Positions 1-10,438 of a DNA stretch of 64,000 bases are shown here, piece after piece. Position 1 is the stretch's first letter. The number at the start of each line of letters is the position of its first letter. The stretch covers positions 38,375,506 to 38,439,505 of the forward strand of contig NC_059505.1 of assembly GCF_914767665.1 (NCBI RefSeq). Direction: 5' to 3'. The position numbers were made by a program, and so were the translations under genes. A model generated the notes under the pieces. That model ran no database searches. It saw only the letters and a program-made list of their open reading frames with translations, and was not told where the DNA came from. This stretch comes from Harmonia axyridis. Taxonomy: Eukaryota; Arthropoda; Insecta; Coleoptera; Coccinellidae.

Positions 1-1066
1 GGTCATTTTTCGAAGCGATCCACATATCGATCCAATTTTTACTTCTTCATAAGACCGGAAGTGCTGGTCAGCCAGGCCGTGTGCCATTCATCGAAACAAG
101 TGATAGTCAGAGGGAGCAACGTTTGGAGAATGATAGGATCTCCCATTTCAACGTTTCCAAGAATGTCTTGACCACTTTCGCAACATGGGGTCGAGCATTG
201 TCATGCTGTAAAATCACTTATATCACTATATTTGCGGCCGTTTGTTTGTCAATGCTTGGCTAAAACGCATTAATTGCATTCGATAACGATCATCTTTGAC
301 TGTTTCACTCAGTTTTAACAACTCATAATACACTTCGCCGAGCTGGTTCCACCAAATACCAAGGATGACCTTAGAACCGTGAATATTCGGTTTGGCCGTC
401 GACGCGGAAGCTTTGTCGGGATTTCCCTATGATTTTCTGCGCTTGGGTTTCGTAATGAACCTTTTTTCCGTCTCCAGTCACAATGTGATGCAAAAATCCC
501 TTCCGTCTTTGCCTTGTAGCAGCTGTTCACAAGCAAACAAATATCGTTCAGCATATCTTGGCTTCAACTCGTACGGCACCCAATTTCCTTGTTTCTGAAT
601 CATTTTCATGACTTTCACGCGTTTTGAAAAGACTTGCAGTATCACTCCCAATGATCCTGCCAATTCATGTTGAGTTTGACAAGAGTCATGATCAAGTATT
701 GCCTTCAAATCTGCATCTTCGAAAACTTCTCTTCCACCCCCATGCAGGTCTTCGACGGCAAAATCACCGTTCTTAAAACGTTGGAACCACTCTCGGCACG
801 TTCTTTAACTAATAGCGGCCTCACCATAGTATTTTGAAAGCATTCAATGATTTTTTCATATTAAAGCAGAAAATTAAAACCTCGCGCAAATGACGAAAAT
901 TTGGCTCGTAAGCTGACATGTTTAATCAAGAATAACTTTATGATGCAGACACAAATCGACTAATATTTCGATGACATTATGTTTTCAAATACCTAAGCAT
1001 ATTGTGTGTCATCTTTGATCTATTTATTTCGACAACCACTTACCGCTATAGCCATCTATTGCAACC
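1..1066 (-). mobile_element. Mos1-like mariner copy A, cut by window edge, broken
   Basis: The minus strand reads through a mariner transposase, from an N-terminal segment near 860 to the C-terminal region (..GLADQHFRSY..KNWIDxW) at position 1, where the window cuts it. The same stretches recur in the copies at 3505, 14132, 50356, 54592 and 56827. Stops and frameshifts break the frame, so it is a pseudogene. The 5' non-coding part runs to about 1066 but lacks the terminal repeat that other copies carry, so that end is truncated and abuts another repeat. Confidence 0.9.
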
Positions 1067-1300
1067 AATAAACAATGCTTTCAATGATATCTCATATTAA
1101 TGACTGTTCACATCTTGAATACTCAGAATAGTGATGATTATCCAGGATAACGTTTTATTGTTCAACAATAGAGAACTAATGAGAGTTCTCAGGGGCCTTT
1201 AGCATCAAAACTAGCCTATAGAAAAAAATTTGCCTATGGAACTAGTTTGGAATCACATGGACTATAACATATCGAAAATTCAGCCCATTTGACAGGACCC
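1067..1300 (-). repeat. Interspersed repeat X, copy 1
   Basis: The reverse complement matches 33880-34150 and, for its first part, 18540-18642. Shared blocks include a segment beginning GATATGTTATAGTCCA and one containing GAACAGTCATTAATATGAGA. No coding potential is seen. It is probably a non-autonomous transposon, but terminal repeats could not be defined by eye. Confidence 0.65.
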
Positions 1301-1309
1301 TTATGAAGT

Positions 1310-1425
1310 GTTCGGTACCCTCAATGTGAAAAAGTTATGAAAAATTGGGTTGACAGAATGCAGTACCTACGGAGAAGTCGTGGAGGTCATTGGAAGTATG
1401 TAATCCTCATTTCAAATCGTATAAT
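1310..1425 (+). pseudogene. Short remnant of a transposase C-terminus
   Basis: The plus strand encodes KVMKNWVDRMQYLRRSRGGH, which resembles the C-terminal segment KVIENWTSRLDYIRASRGGH of the DD41D transposons elsewhere in this window. An open frame of 92 codons continues (1337-1615), but only this first part resembles anything. It is probably a relic of a related family. The match is short, so confidence is low. Confidence 0.35.
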
Positions 1426-1619
1426 TCCTACTGGAAAATCTTATACCTACATTCAGAGCGGGAGAAGTTATCCAGAAATTCCAATTGAAAACACCTACCC
1501 TGCTCTGTATTACAGACATAATTACCATTTAGGACACGTATTCGACCCCAATAAACATTACCCTAAGAACTCTCTATCTACGAGCCTAATCCACATACAA
1601 ATGTGCCTGCGTTGATCTC

Positions 1620-2320
1620 AGAACCCGTGAAATACTTGATCAAGTTGTAGTATCACGTAAAGGAGCTGCAAAATTCGTGGAACACTCAGTCGTGGGCCTT
1701 TGACACGAGAAACAAAGCTGAAATATGGTCTGTCATTAGTTAGTCGACTCTTCCCATTTACCTGTTTGGCTGTTTAGATAAATACCCAACTTTGAAGTTA
1801 CGAGTTTTGGGTTTTACTTCGTCGTATTTGTGTTGATGCAGTTTGCGTATTATTCAGCGAGTTGTGATGAGGAAATTATGGAGTTTGGAGAAGCTTCTAT
1901 GAATAGAGTGATCGATACGAGCGTTTCCAACTTTGATATGGTTTATTTGGAGTTCGCTTCATCTGATGCTACTCAGAAAGCCACTGAGCATTGATGATGG
2001 TTGTTTCTGATATCTTTTTTTGGCTTCTCACTTTGCAATATCTAGTTAGAAGGATCAAAATGACTCTACTATACTATAGTGATAAGTCGTAGATAATTAA
2101 AAAGCTGAAGAACTTGCGGATTTCTTGATTAACACCTGTTGGACCTTGAATCTTCTGAAGGTTCAAAAAGGAAAACTCAAAAATAAGATATATCTACAAC
2201 TGGACTTGCCACATTTGAGATGACTGATGGCACAGTCGGTAGGTACCTTATGCACCCCATAAGCCCATAGAAAGATGAAATCAGGCATATAAATGCCTCC
2301 CAATAGATTCTATTCAGGAT
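1620..2320. other. Unassigned AT-rich sequence
   Basis: No convincing exon, RNA gene or repeat match was recognised here. Confidence 0.4.
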
Positions 2321-2324
2321 GATT

Positions 2325-2985
2325 CGTCTTTGCTTTCGAAATAGGCTTTAATATCGGCAATAACTTCTTCCTTAGTGTCAAATGTTTATTCTCTAGAGCA
2401 TTCTTTTGATGTCTGCAAACAGCCAGTAATCTTTGAGGGCCAAATATGAAGAAAAATCTGGGTGCTCAAGCTGTTGGAAACGCAGTCTGTTCAATTTGAC
2501 CATGTTTTTCATGGATTGGTGACAAGGAGCATTGTTTTGGTGAGAGAGGTTTTTTCTTTTACATTTTAAGAAGTTATTTTCTAATTTCTGAACTCAATTC
2601 AATTACGTTATATTTACTCCTTCTGCTTTATCATTGTCAATATAGTCAATGAACTATATAAAATGTACTTCCCAAAATACAGATGCCATGACATGACCTT
2701 TCTTGCTGATATTTCAGATTTTGTATAGCTTTCAACGATTTTTTTTCAATCAGATGACAAAACCATTTAGTGGACTTTCTCCATGTTTTCTGGAATAACT
2801 TCCGAATTCGAATGACCAGAACGTTCAAACTCAACATGCCATCTTTCAACTATTGTTGACGATGAGCAGGGTCTAAATAACACTCATTGCTCTTTTTGCA
2901 CAGTAATTTTTTCATGAAAAAAAGTGTATTCTCTATAAACCATACTCAGTTTCTCATTCTTCGAACAGCAACAAATGTAGCGCCA
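2325..2985 (-). mobile_element. Decayed irritans-type mariner
   Basis: On the minus strand the conceptual protein contains a helix-turn-helix stretch (TIVERWHVEFERSGHSNSEV..EKVH) and, nearer 2340-2540, pieces equivalent to the HDQCxxNMVKIEQTAFPTA..FFIFGPQRLLAVCRHQKNA region. They line up with the better preserved element at 36620-37895. Many indels and stops are present and no terminal repeats were found, so it is an old dead copy. Confidence 0.6.
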
Positions 2986-2989
2986 CTCA

Positions 2990-3500
2990 AACTTCAATAT
3001 ATCAATTCTATATTGGAATTTATTTCTCGTTAAATATTCTACATGAGTTACTCTTGATTAATCCTGTAAATCAACAACCATTTCTTAACATCTATTAGCG
3101 TTTTTAAATGTTGAAATCTACGCATTTTATTCCTCTTACTTAATCTCAATAAGCTTAATTTGACTAAAGTAGTACGAACAAAACCTCTATGTGAAGCAAA
3201 GAAAGTAATGGTTCAACATAACGTAGACTAATTCAAAATGTAAACAGTTCTTGTTCCTTCAGTAATCCTTGCTCAAACAAATGCGTACATGAATCCTGTG
3301 TCATTCCAGTAATCCTTAGCAGGTAAATGATTTACATTTAGGTGGTGACCAATTCAATGGAAGAATTATATACATTGCATCCTCTTTATCTCATTGAATT
3401 TATTTATTAATTTGTATAATGTTCTTTTCATTCGAAATTTTTGCTAGAACCATTATTCTACTCACCTTTCACATTATTTCCTCGTCTATTCATTCAAAAT
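2990..3500. other. Unassigned sequence between two mariners
   Basis: AT-rich with no recognisable coding or repeat content. Confidence 0.4.
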
Positions 3501-3504
3501 TTCA

Positions 3505-4785
3505 GGTATACAACTTTGCTTCCACCGTTTTGCAATAGATAGCTGTAGTGGTAAGTGGGAGTTGAAATAAATAGATCGTAGATGTCATTCAATAAGCTTA
3601 GGTGTTTGTTAACATACACCATCGAAATATTAAGCTATTTGTGTCTGCATCATAAGGTTATTCTTGATTGAACATATCAGCTTACGAGCCAAATTCTCGT
3701 CATTTGAGGGAAATTTTAATTTTCGGCTTTAATATGAAGAAAGCTGCGACTGAGGCTCATCGAATGCTCTCGAATACGAATGGTGAGGCCGCTATTAGTG
3801 AAAGAACGTGCCGAGAGTATTTCTAACGATTCAAGAAGGGTGATTTTGACGTTAAAGACCAGCATGGCGGTGGAAGAGAGATGGTTTTCGAAGATGCAGA
3901 AGTGGTGGCATTACTTCATCAAGACTCGTGTTGAACTCAAGAAGAATTTGCAGGATCATTGGGAGTGAAGCAACAAGCCATTTCAAAACGCCTGAAAGTC
4001 ATGGGAATGAATCAGAAATGAGGAAATTGGGTGTCGTAAGAGTTGAAGCCAAAATATGTTGAACGGCGCTTGTTTGCTTGTAAACAGCTGCTTGCAAGGC
4101 AAAGACGGAAGGGATTTTTGCATCGCATTGTAACTGGAGACGAAAAATGGCTTCATTACGATAATCCCAAGCAAAGAAAATCATGGAGATATCCCGGCCA
4201 TGCTTCTACGTCGATGGCCAAACCGAATATTCACGGTTCCAAGATCATGCTCAGTATTTGGTAGGACAAGCTCGGAGTAGTATATTATTAGTTGTTAAAA
4301 CCGAGTGAAACAATCAGAGGCGATCGTTATCGAACGCAATTAATGCGTTTGAGCCGAGCATTGAAAAACAAATGGCCACAATACTACTAGCGACTTAATG
4401 AAGTGATTTAAAGCATGACATTGCTCGACCCCATGTTGCGATTGTGGTCCAGATATACTTGGAAACGTTCAAATGGGAAGTCCTACCCCACCCGCCGTAT
4501 TCTACAGACGTTGCTCCCTCGAATTATCACTTGTTTCGATCAATGGCACACGGCCTTGCTGACCAGCATTTCCGGTCTTATGGAGAAGTAAAATATTGGA
4601 TCGATTCGTGAATCGCGTCAAAAGATGGCCAGTTTTTTCAACGCGGGATTCGTACGCTGCTCGAAATATGCAAGAAAGTAGTGGCCAGCGATGCACAATA
4701 CTGAATCATAAAAATATAATTAGTTTTTTACAATAAAGCCTCGAATTTCTTCAAACAAAAACGCAGAAAGCAAAGTTGTTCGCCT
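3505..4785 (+). mobile_element. Mos1-like mariner copy B, near full length, broken
   Basis: It starts with a terminal repeat (GGTATACAACTTTGCTTCC, at about 3505) and ends with its inverted match (GAAAGCAAAGTTGTTCGCC, to 4785). The transposase begins at the ATG at 3734 (MKKAATEAHRMLSNT). It shows the GDEKWLHYDNPK block holding the first catalytic Asp and a decayed version of the HDNARPHV..SPDVAPSDY region holding the other two. Stops follow ERTCREYF and GMNQK, and frameshifts occur near 4390 and 4500. It cannot make transposase. Confidence 0.92.
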
Positions 4786-4789
4786 ATTA

Positions 4790-6930
4790 AACCTGCATAT
4801 CAAACAACAAGGATATTCCGAAAAAATTCACCAGATACGTGATAGGACTAGATAGAAATGAAATTTCCATTCAAAACCAATTTTTTTGAGAACTCGAAAA
4901 TATTTCAGTTCTTCTCTCGATGAGATTACAGATAAATTCTGAATTTATGATCTCCCTGCTAGCAGATGTGATATGTTTATGATGAAAAAAAAATACAATG
5001 GAAGGTCGTCCATCATAAATCCATATTTCGATAGCTTCCATATATTTGAAATGAAGAGGAAATATCCCGGTGAAATATGGAAATGATACTTCGAGTTTGT
5101 GTAATAATTCTCTACCTATACAGCGTGTTCAACGAGCGCTATGAATAATTTTTGACAGATGATAGTTGTGCTCATTTTGAAAATTTTTTATGAACATAAG
5201 TCCAATTCGTTATCCTTTAGAATTTACAAAAATTTGAAATCATTGATTTTCAGGTTTCAATTGAAAGTAGACTGATCAACGAAAATAACAGTTGATATGA
5301 CAACTAATAGAGTCCACGACGACCAGACCTTGGCCATTTTATAAAAGCTGAAAGTTTTTCTGTGCATGTCCCCTACAAAGGCAAAGATGACTAGCGACTA
5401 TAGATTTTGGGTCACTTTGGCAGGTAAAGGTGTATACAATAGTAGACGAATATTTCAGCAGATGTAACGATTCTTTGTATAGATATTCAATTTTCACTGA
5501 CTTTTCCAGAATTTAGATTAGAGATCAAATTCTCTTAAAATTTGAGGTCTTCGAAAACTCCGACAGCATCATTTTGAACTCTCCAGAATATAAACAACAG
5601 ATGTAAAGCTGTATCGGTGATAACTATTGTTAAGTGCAACCTAGAATTTCCATCCTGCAGTGACACCACTTATCTACAGTTTCCAACATCATCTGAAAAA
5701 TTCTCCTCATTTTCTCTTTATGACCGCAATCTTCTTCTTATCAAATAATCTGAACCCAAATAAAAACTGAACAATGAACCGACAGATTGGAAGTGCGGCA
5801 ACGATCAAACCGAAGAACAAAAGCTTGTTTCGTGTCTCAAAAGAGCACCGAAAAGCAATCAACAATTTCCTTTCGCACGAAAGGCATGATTGCTCCTTAT
5901 AAATCGCGAACAGTTGAATTAAGAACGATCTGGAAAAAGCGATAGTTTCCCTCTTGAAGGTCAGACTCATTTTCCGGACTTCGCAAAACTTTTCCCACAT
6001 CATAAACCTGTTTTACCGACCATAACAGCGTTATGTTGAAAAACCCTATCGTAAAAGGGTCCTAAATTAAAGGTTAGGCAATATGGGAACAAGGAATTGT
6101 TTTAATTTTAAGCTGGATACGGAGCAATCTGAATCGACGTTATAAATTTCCCGGTATCAACGCTTTATGATAACGGAGGACACGCTATGGAAAATAATTC
6201 CAATGATTGATTTCGAACGGCCACAGTATGGATTATTGGGAATAGTTCCGGAAAATTATTGATGATTCGTGTTTGGTTACGAGAAAGCCTGGAAAATTCA
6301 CGATTTCCACGTGAAAAGAGTTAGAATAGCTGATGAAAAATTAAATGCTTCCATCCGGAAAATTGGTGAACTAATAGAAATAGATAAAATTTTCCAATGT
6401 ATGTTTATTGATTTTACTTCATGTGCTTCCTTATTTTGATAGCTCTGTGTTGGTAGCATGATTACGAGTTTTAATGAAATTTTCTTTCGTGTGCGAACTT
6501 AGCCTTGTTTTTCGTCGACATAAGGTTTATTCATTTTGTGGCCCGAAAGTAAACGTAAATAAAACACATTCTCATTCAGAATATGGATCAATTCGAAAAT
6601 TTTCTCGAGGCTATCACCTCGTCTGGACACAAGATACAGATTCGAAACATTAGTATGTACTAGATCAGAGCTCGGTTATCAAGAAACGTTTTCATTTGAG
6701 AGGTCTGTAACAAATATTTCAGGAGATATAATGATTCTTGTATAGATTGAATTTTTACTGTTTTTTCCCGAATTTTGCAATAATTTAGATGATATATAGG
6801 TCAAAAGACACCATAAGTAATCCAGAAAATCTTGGTCGTGCAAATAGAATTCAATATCTATTGCTGATAATTGGTTGAGGTCAGGCCTGACATGATCAAA
6901 CTTATTCATAAGGTCATCTGTAAATCTTAC
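4790..6930. other. Presumed Ret intron with repeat Y pieces
   Basis: This lies downstream (minus strand) of the last Ret exon seen. Two stretches, about 5440-5620 and 6575-6790, match the repeat Y pair at 20010-20450 (for example CAGGAGATATAATGATT and CGAGGCTATCACCTCGTCTGGAC). A 98-codon minus-strand frame at 5707-6003 ends in a hydrophobic stretch but matches nothing I recognise. No further Ret exons were found. Confidence 0.45.
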
Positions 6931-7187
6931 CTTATGCACGATATTCTTTGGCATGTTGATGTGATATTCTCCTTCTTGTGGTATAGGCAAGTTATCGTCT
7001 ACATCCAAAACTTCAACCACAATATTCTTCTCTATTTCTCTACGGTTGGCCTTGTTGTCCTCTATGATACAGGTGAGGGTTAGAGGGCCTTTATTGGGCG
7101 GTGCCTCTCTGTCTAAAGGGCCTGAGGTTTGCAGAAGCCATGATGCACCTCTTTTGGCAGGAGGCTTCAAGATGAAGCGGTTCAAAT
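6931..7187 (-). CDS. Ret: Ret receptor tyrosine kinase, exon 4 (cadherin-like domain 2)
   Basis: This exon encodes about 86 residues of the extracellular region of Ret, a membrane receptor kinase. The peptide has ..SGPLDREAPPNKGPLTLTC.. followed by VVEVLDVDDNLPIPQ, a cadherin-type calcium-binding motif (DVDDNLP). Vertebrate RET has the same order in its second cadherin-like domain: LDRE, then a Cys strand, then VYDEDD.AP. The acceptor CTTCTAG at 7188-7194 and donor AAG|GTAAGA (intron from 6930) fit consensus. The exon opens with two bases that complete a codon begun by the exon at 8173-8421, and it ends in phase 0. The open frame continues past the donor to 6679 into repeat sequence, so I stop at the donor. 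Later domains (cadherin-like 3-4, Cys-rich, transmembrane, kinase) were not found in the 6.9 kb to the left. Confidence 0.85.
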
Positions 7188-8172
7188 CTAGAAGATATTA
7201 AATTTTGAAAGAATAAACCTAGATAGTTTGAATTGTTAAGATACATAATTGGTCTGAATGCGTCGATTGGTTTCAAACAATTTGTATTTGGTAGTAAAAT
7301 AACGATACGAAAGCTCATCCAAAATTTCGTGAACTTTCGTTGAGCTAGATTATTGAAAAATTTTTCTTCAAAAAGATCGATCTTTCAGGAATCATTGGTC
7401 ACATACTGCCGGAAATTTTTGGAGTTAATCTATAAGGCATCGAAAGAATGAAATAAAAAATTCAGCTTGAAAAAATGAGGATATCCTCAACTTTCTTCCA
7501 AGTTCTATGTTCAAGTGGTGCACAAATATATTGCCTTTTTCTATGAATCATTTCAAAATTTTCTTTTGTTCTGTTCGAAAGAAGTTCATTGTTAATTTAA
7601 CCTCGAAACGACATTGACAGAAAGATGACGTGAGCGCCACCATTAGAAAATATGCGGAAATCAAGTTGAAAAGAACCATAGAGTTTATTACTCTACGAAA
7701 GGGGCAAATACCAAAATACAAGAAGGCCCTTTAGAAGTCGCCACTTTAATCTAAAAGTTTTTCAAGAGTAGGTGAGCACACCAATGTTTTAGACATCTTA
7801 GTTTTATCGAAATTAGTGAACATAGATATTCAAAAAACAAAGTTGGAAGGCGTCAGTTTGCTATCTTATACTCAAATGGGATCAATAAATTTTATAATTG
7901 AATCTACGTCCTCTAGAAAACTTGTTATCAAAATATTCAACCATTACTGAACGAACTAACCTCTAAGTTTAATCAATCAAGTCATTTAACAGAACATAAC
8001 CCCCCTTTTGTCCATCCAACCATAGACGACACACTAAACGGGATAATCAAATCCGACAAAATTATAGCAGTAATAACACCACCCACCACGGTATAATTAA
8101 AATGCGTTCATAGAGTAATATATCATCGAGATACCGTGGCAATTCCCTCACTCGTAAATTAGAGATACTCAC
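7188..8172 (-). other. Ret intron 3
   Basis: A 985-bp intron bounded by donor GTGAGT (8167-8172) and acceptor CTTCTAG (7188-7194). No transposon is recognised inside, unlike the other introns of this gene. Confidence 0.75.
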
Positions 8173-8421
8173 CACGTTTCATGGTATAATTGAGTACGAA
8201 ATCCTTGCACATCCCTAGCAAGTAGGGATTGGAGAGCGTTCCCAAAACGGTCCTCGGTCTGTTCTCCTTGATCCGGTATTTCACTGACGTCCAGAAGCAT
8301 AAATCCTCGACCATCAGGTCACAATCTGGACTATCCAGAGGTAAAATATCTATTGCAAGAGACGTTTCATCCTCCGAATTCGAATCTTGACCTGATATCA
8401 CTGCGGACATATTGTCGAGTC
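8173..8421 (-). CDS. Ret: Ret receptor tyrosine kinase, exon 3 (cadherin-like domains 1-2)
   Basis: About 83 residues, including the block LCFWTSVKYRIKENRP. This matches the conserved LCF......RIRENRP segment of RET proteins at the start of cadherin-like domain 2, and it is the most diagnostic piece of the assignment. An acidic linker (SNSEDETSLAIDILPLDSPD) precedes it. The acceptor TTGCAG|GACTCG puts the first base at 8421, and the donor GTG|GTGAGT puts the last at 8173. The exon begins with two bases of a split codon and ends with one. Both neighbouring exons fit these phases, giving an uninterrupted frame ..RFEG-LDNMSA.. and ..TMKR-D-LNRF... The Met at 8410 lies inside the exon and is not a start. 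Confidence 0.88.
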
Positions 8422-9112
8422 CTGCAATTGACAGAGCAATAAGTGTTTATAACGATAAGAAGAAGAAAATTGGAATCGCTGATGTCCGCTCTTATTTGAC
8501 AGGTTCTGGCAAGGATCACGGTGGAAAAAAGTGTTCACGGAATGGAGATAGTTCTGAGAAAAACAGTTTTCTGTGGAATTTCATTGCAATGAACTTTGTT
8601 TTCCTATGAACGACGATTGTAATTCGTTTTTCAGTGTGTTCGATCATGCTTGAAAGGTTTTTTCGTTTAGTAGGGGGAATCGTGAAAAATTGACCTGGGG
8701 AAGATTGTATATGTTATGGAAAACTGAATATATAAACTCTTTTCGAAGCGTTATAAATATCGTAATACGGTTTGTTATTTTCTCTTTCACTCTAGTATCT
8801 CAAATCGAATGAAAAGTTCATTCATATCAAATTTTGAACAAATATGGTAATTTTCCAATATTCCTAACTTCAAAACAATGATGGAGAGATATTCGTGTTA
8901 TAAAAAACTCTGTATTCGATGTCATTGTAACATAGAGTGTTTCAAATATTTTTGATAAACGGTAGTCAATTTCTTGAGAAATTATTTTGGTATGTCATTG
9001 ATTTTCAGCTTTCGAAATTCATTTTTCAGACTTCAAAGCTAAAAGGATCAATTTTGTCAAAGATAAATTAGAAAAATTGGTCAAGGTCTGATAATAATTA
9101 TAACAAAAAGTA

Positions 9113-9177
9113 CCTCCTCGAGCAGGACTCGAACCCGCAACCACCGAATTACTCTGGCCAACTGAGCTACCGAGGAA
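9113..9177 (-). pseudogene. tRNA-like pseudogene without a normal anticodon arm
   Basis: The minus strand folds as a 7-bp acceptor stem (TTCCTCG with CGAGGAG), a D arm (GCTC AGTTGGCCA GAGT) and a T arm (GCGGG TTCGAGT CCTGC). These give good A-box and B-box promoter motifs (TAGCTCAGTTGG and GGTTCGAGTCC). Only 11 nt lie between the D and T arms where about 22 are expected, so there is no full anticodon stem-loop and no readable anticodon. A second tRNA-like 3' end lies in the opposite direction at 9233-9263 and is followed by T5. The pair sits in a Ret intron and may come from a tRNA-derived mobile element. Confidence 0.6.
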
Positions 9178-9232
9178 GTTGAAAGTTCCAACCGTATATT
9201 GAGGAACAGCTTCTTCCGGAATCACATGTTAG

Positions 9233-9263
9233 TAGTTCAAGTCTCGCTCGAGGAGGTTCTTTT
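9233..9263 (+). repeat. Inverted second copy of the tRNA 3' end
   Basis: GTTCAAGTCTCGCTCGAGG, then AGG and a T run, is the T arm and acceptor strand of the same tRNA type as 9113-9177, read on the opposite strand. With that copy it forms an inverted repeat of about 30-bp arms around 100 bp of spacer. Confidence 0.55.
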
Positions 9264-9961
9264 TCCAGAATTAAAAAATTGTTTTTTTAGCCATCATATA
9301 CCAATTTTGTATATTTTTACCAAATTTTCTGAAGATAAGTATTGAATTTTCCAAGAAAAACTGGAGGCTGCGAATACACGAACTTTTTTGGGACTCTATT
9401 CCCAGTTTCAAATATTAGGAAACGTTCAAGGAAAATCTTTTTGTATAAAATTCGATCGAATATGAAATCCATACCTGCGCGGTTCAAAATTTTTGTCAGC
9501 AACAATATGAAATTAGGTGCAATAGCAGATGCTATCTACTGTATGGTTCTTCCTATTGTAAGGCACGTTACATCATTTCGAAAATTGAAAAATATCATCA
9601 ACAAAATTATTGTTCGTGAACTCACAATCATAAAACGAGATTATTTATCTAAGTTAAAACAGTAAAACGTAAGGCACTAAATTTTCACAAATTTTGTAAA
9701 ATATCCATTCAAATGCAGAGTAGAAGTTGAATCGAGCTGAATCACAAATGTCTCTATTCAAGTCTTGAATAATTTAAGGGTTAGTTGTTAGACCTAACCC
9801 TTGTTCTTCCCCCCAAATGAATATATCATTTGGGTTCAAAGCACATGCACGCCCTCTATAAATTGAACATCATTTCAAGAAGATCCGATCATAGAATTAG
9901 CGTTAGTCTGAATATCAAAAAGAAAAAGAGGTAGTAAAACTTATTTTCTATGTCTACTCAC
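9264..9961 (-). other. Ret intron 2, remaining part
   Basis: The intron between the exons at 9962-10177 and 8173-8421 spans 8422-9961. Apart from the tRNA-like pair it holds only AT-rich sequence. A 107-codon plus-strand frame at 9342-9665 has no recognisable family. Confidence 0.5.
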
Positions 9962-10177
9962 CCTCAAACCTTCCTCTTTGTTGTAACTTCTCATTGAACG
10001 TCAACCTGCCATCTTGCGTGAGTCTGAAGTACTTCTGTCCATTCTTCAACGTGAAGTTATGTGTACCTCCTTCTTGATAATATAGTTGCATTACAGGGGA
10101 TCTGTTCGATAGATTTTTCGTCTTGAATATTGGAAGCGTCATTTTCATATCGGTCATCGTGAAGTACAATCCGTCCA
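9962..10177 (-). CDS. Ret: Ret receptor tyrosine kinase, exon 2 (cadherin-like domain 1)
   Basis: 72 residues beginning DGLYFTMTDMKM, which corresponds to the mature N-terminus of RET (vertebrate ..LGLYFSRD..) just after signal cleavage. It ends in QKYFRLTQDGRLTFNEKLQ, the equivalent of the ..ICIQEDTGLLYLNRSL strand pair of cadherin-like domain 1. The acceptor TTTTACAG|TGGACGG places the first base at 10177, and the donor GAGG|GTGAGT places the last at 9962. The exon starts with two bases of a split codon (..TG) and so needs an upstream exon ending in phase 1 with a single G. The signal-peptide exon at 43701-43749 does exactly that. Confidence 0.85.
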
Positions 10178-10438
10178 CTGTAAAATAAATTAATTCCATT
10201 TTGTAAAACAGATGAAAGTGGGGAATTGAACTGTCAAAGTAAATAATCGTGCTTGATTGAAAATTAATTGAACTGGTCGCTTGTAGACAGCAACAAGGGT
10301 TGGATTGTATTGGGGTGAATTCCATTAGCGGATGTAAAAGCGGATACTAATGATGAAAAATGCGCGAAGACAATAATGGGGTCCTGAGAAAAGTTGATGC
10401 TGTAGGGAAGGTTCAAGAAAACAAACAAGAACAATGTA

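Noticed and set aside
5707..6003. 98-codon minus frame with a hydrophobic C-terminal stretch, in the right orientation for a Ret transmembrane exon
   Set aside because: The expected cadherin-like 3-4 and cysteine-rich exons are missing between it and exon 4, the frame ends in a stop right after the hydrophobic part, and no splice sites fit.
6679..6930. Continuation of the Ret exon 4 open frame
   Set aside because: A consensus donor AAG|GTAAGA lies at 6930, and beyond about 6790 the sequence is repeat Y.
9342..9665. 107-codon plus frame rich in Ile and Lys
   Set aside because: It lies in a Ret intron, has no recognisable family, and its composition follows the surrounding AT-rich sequence.
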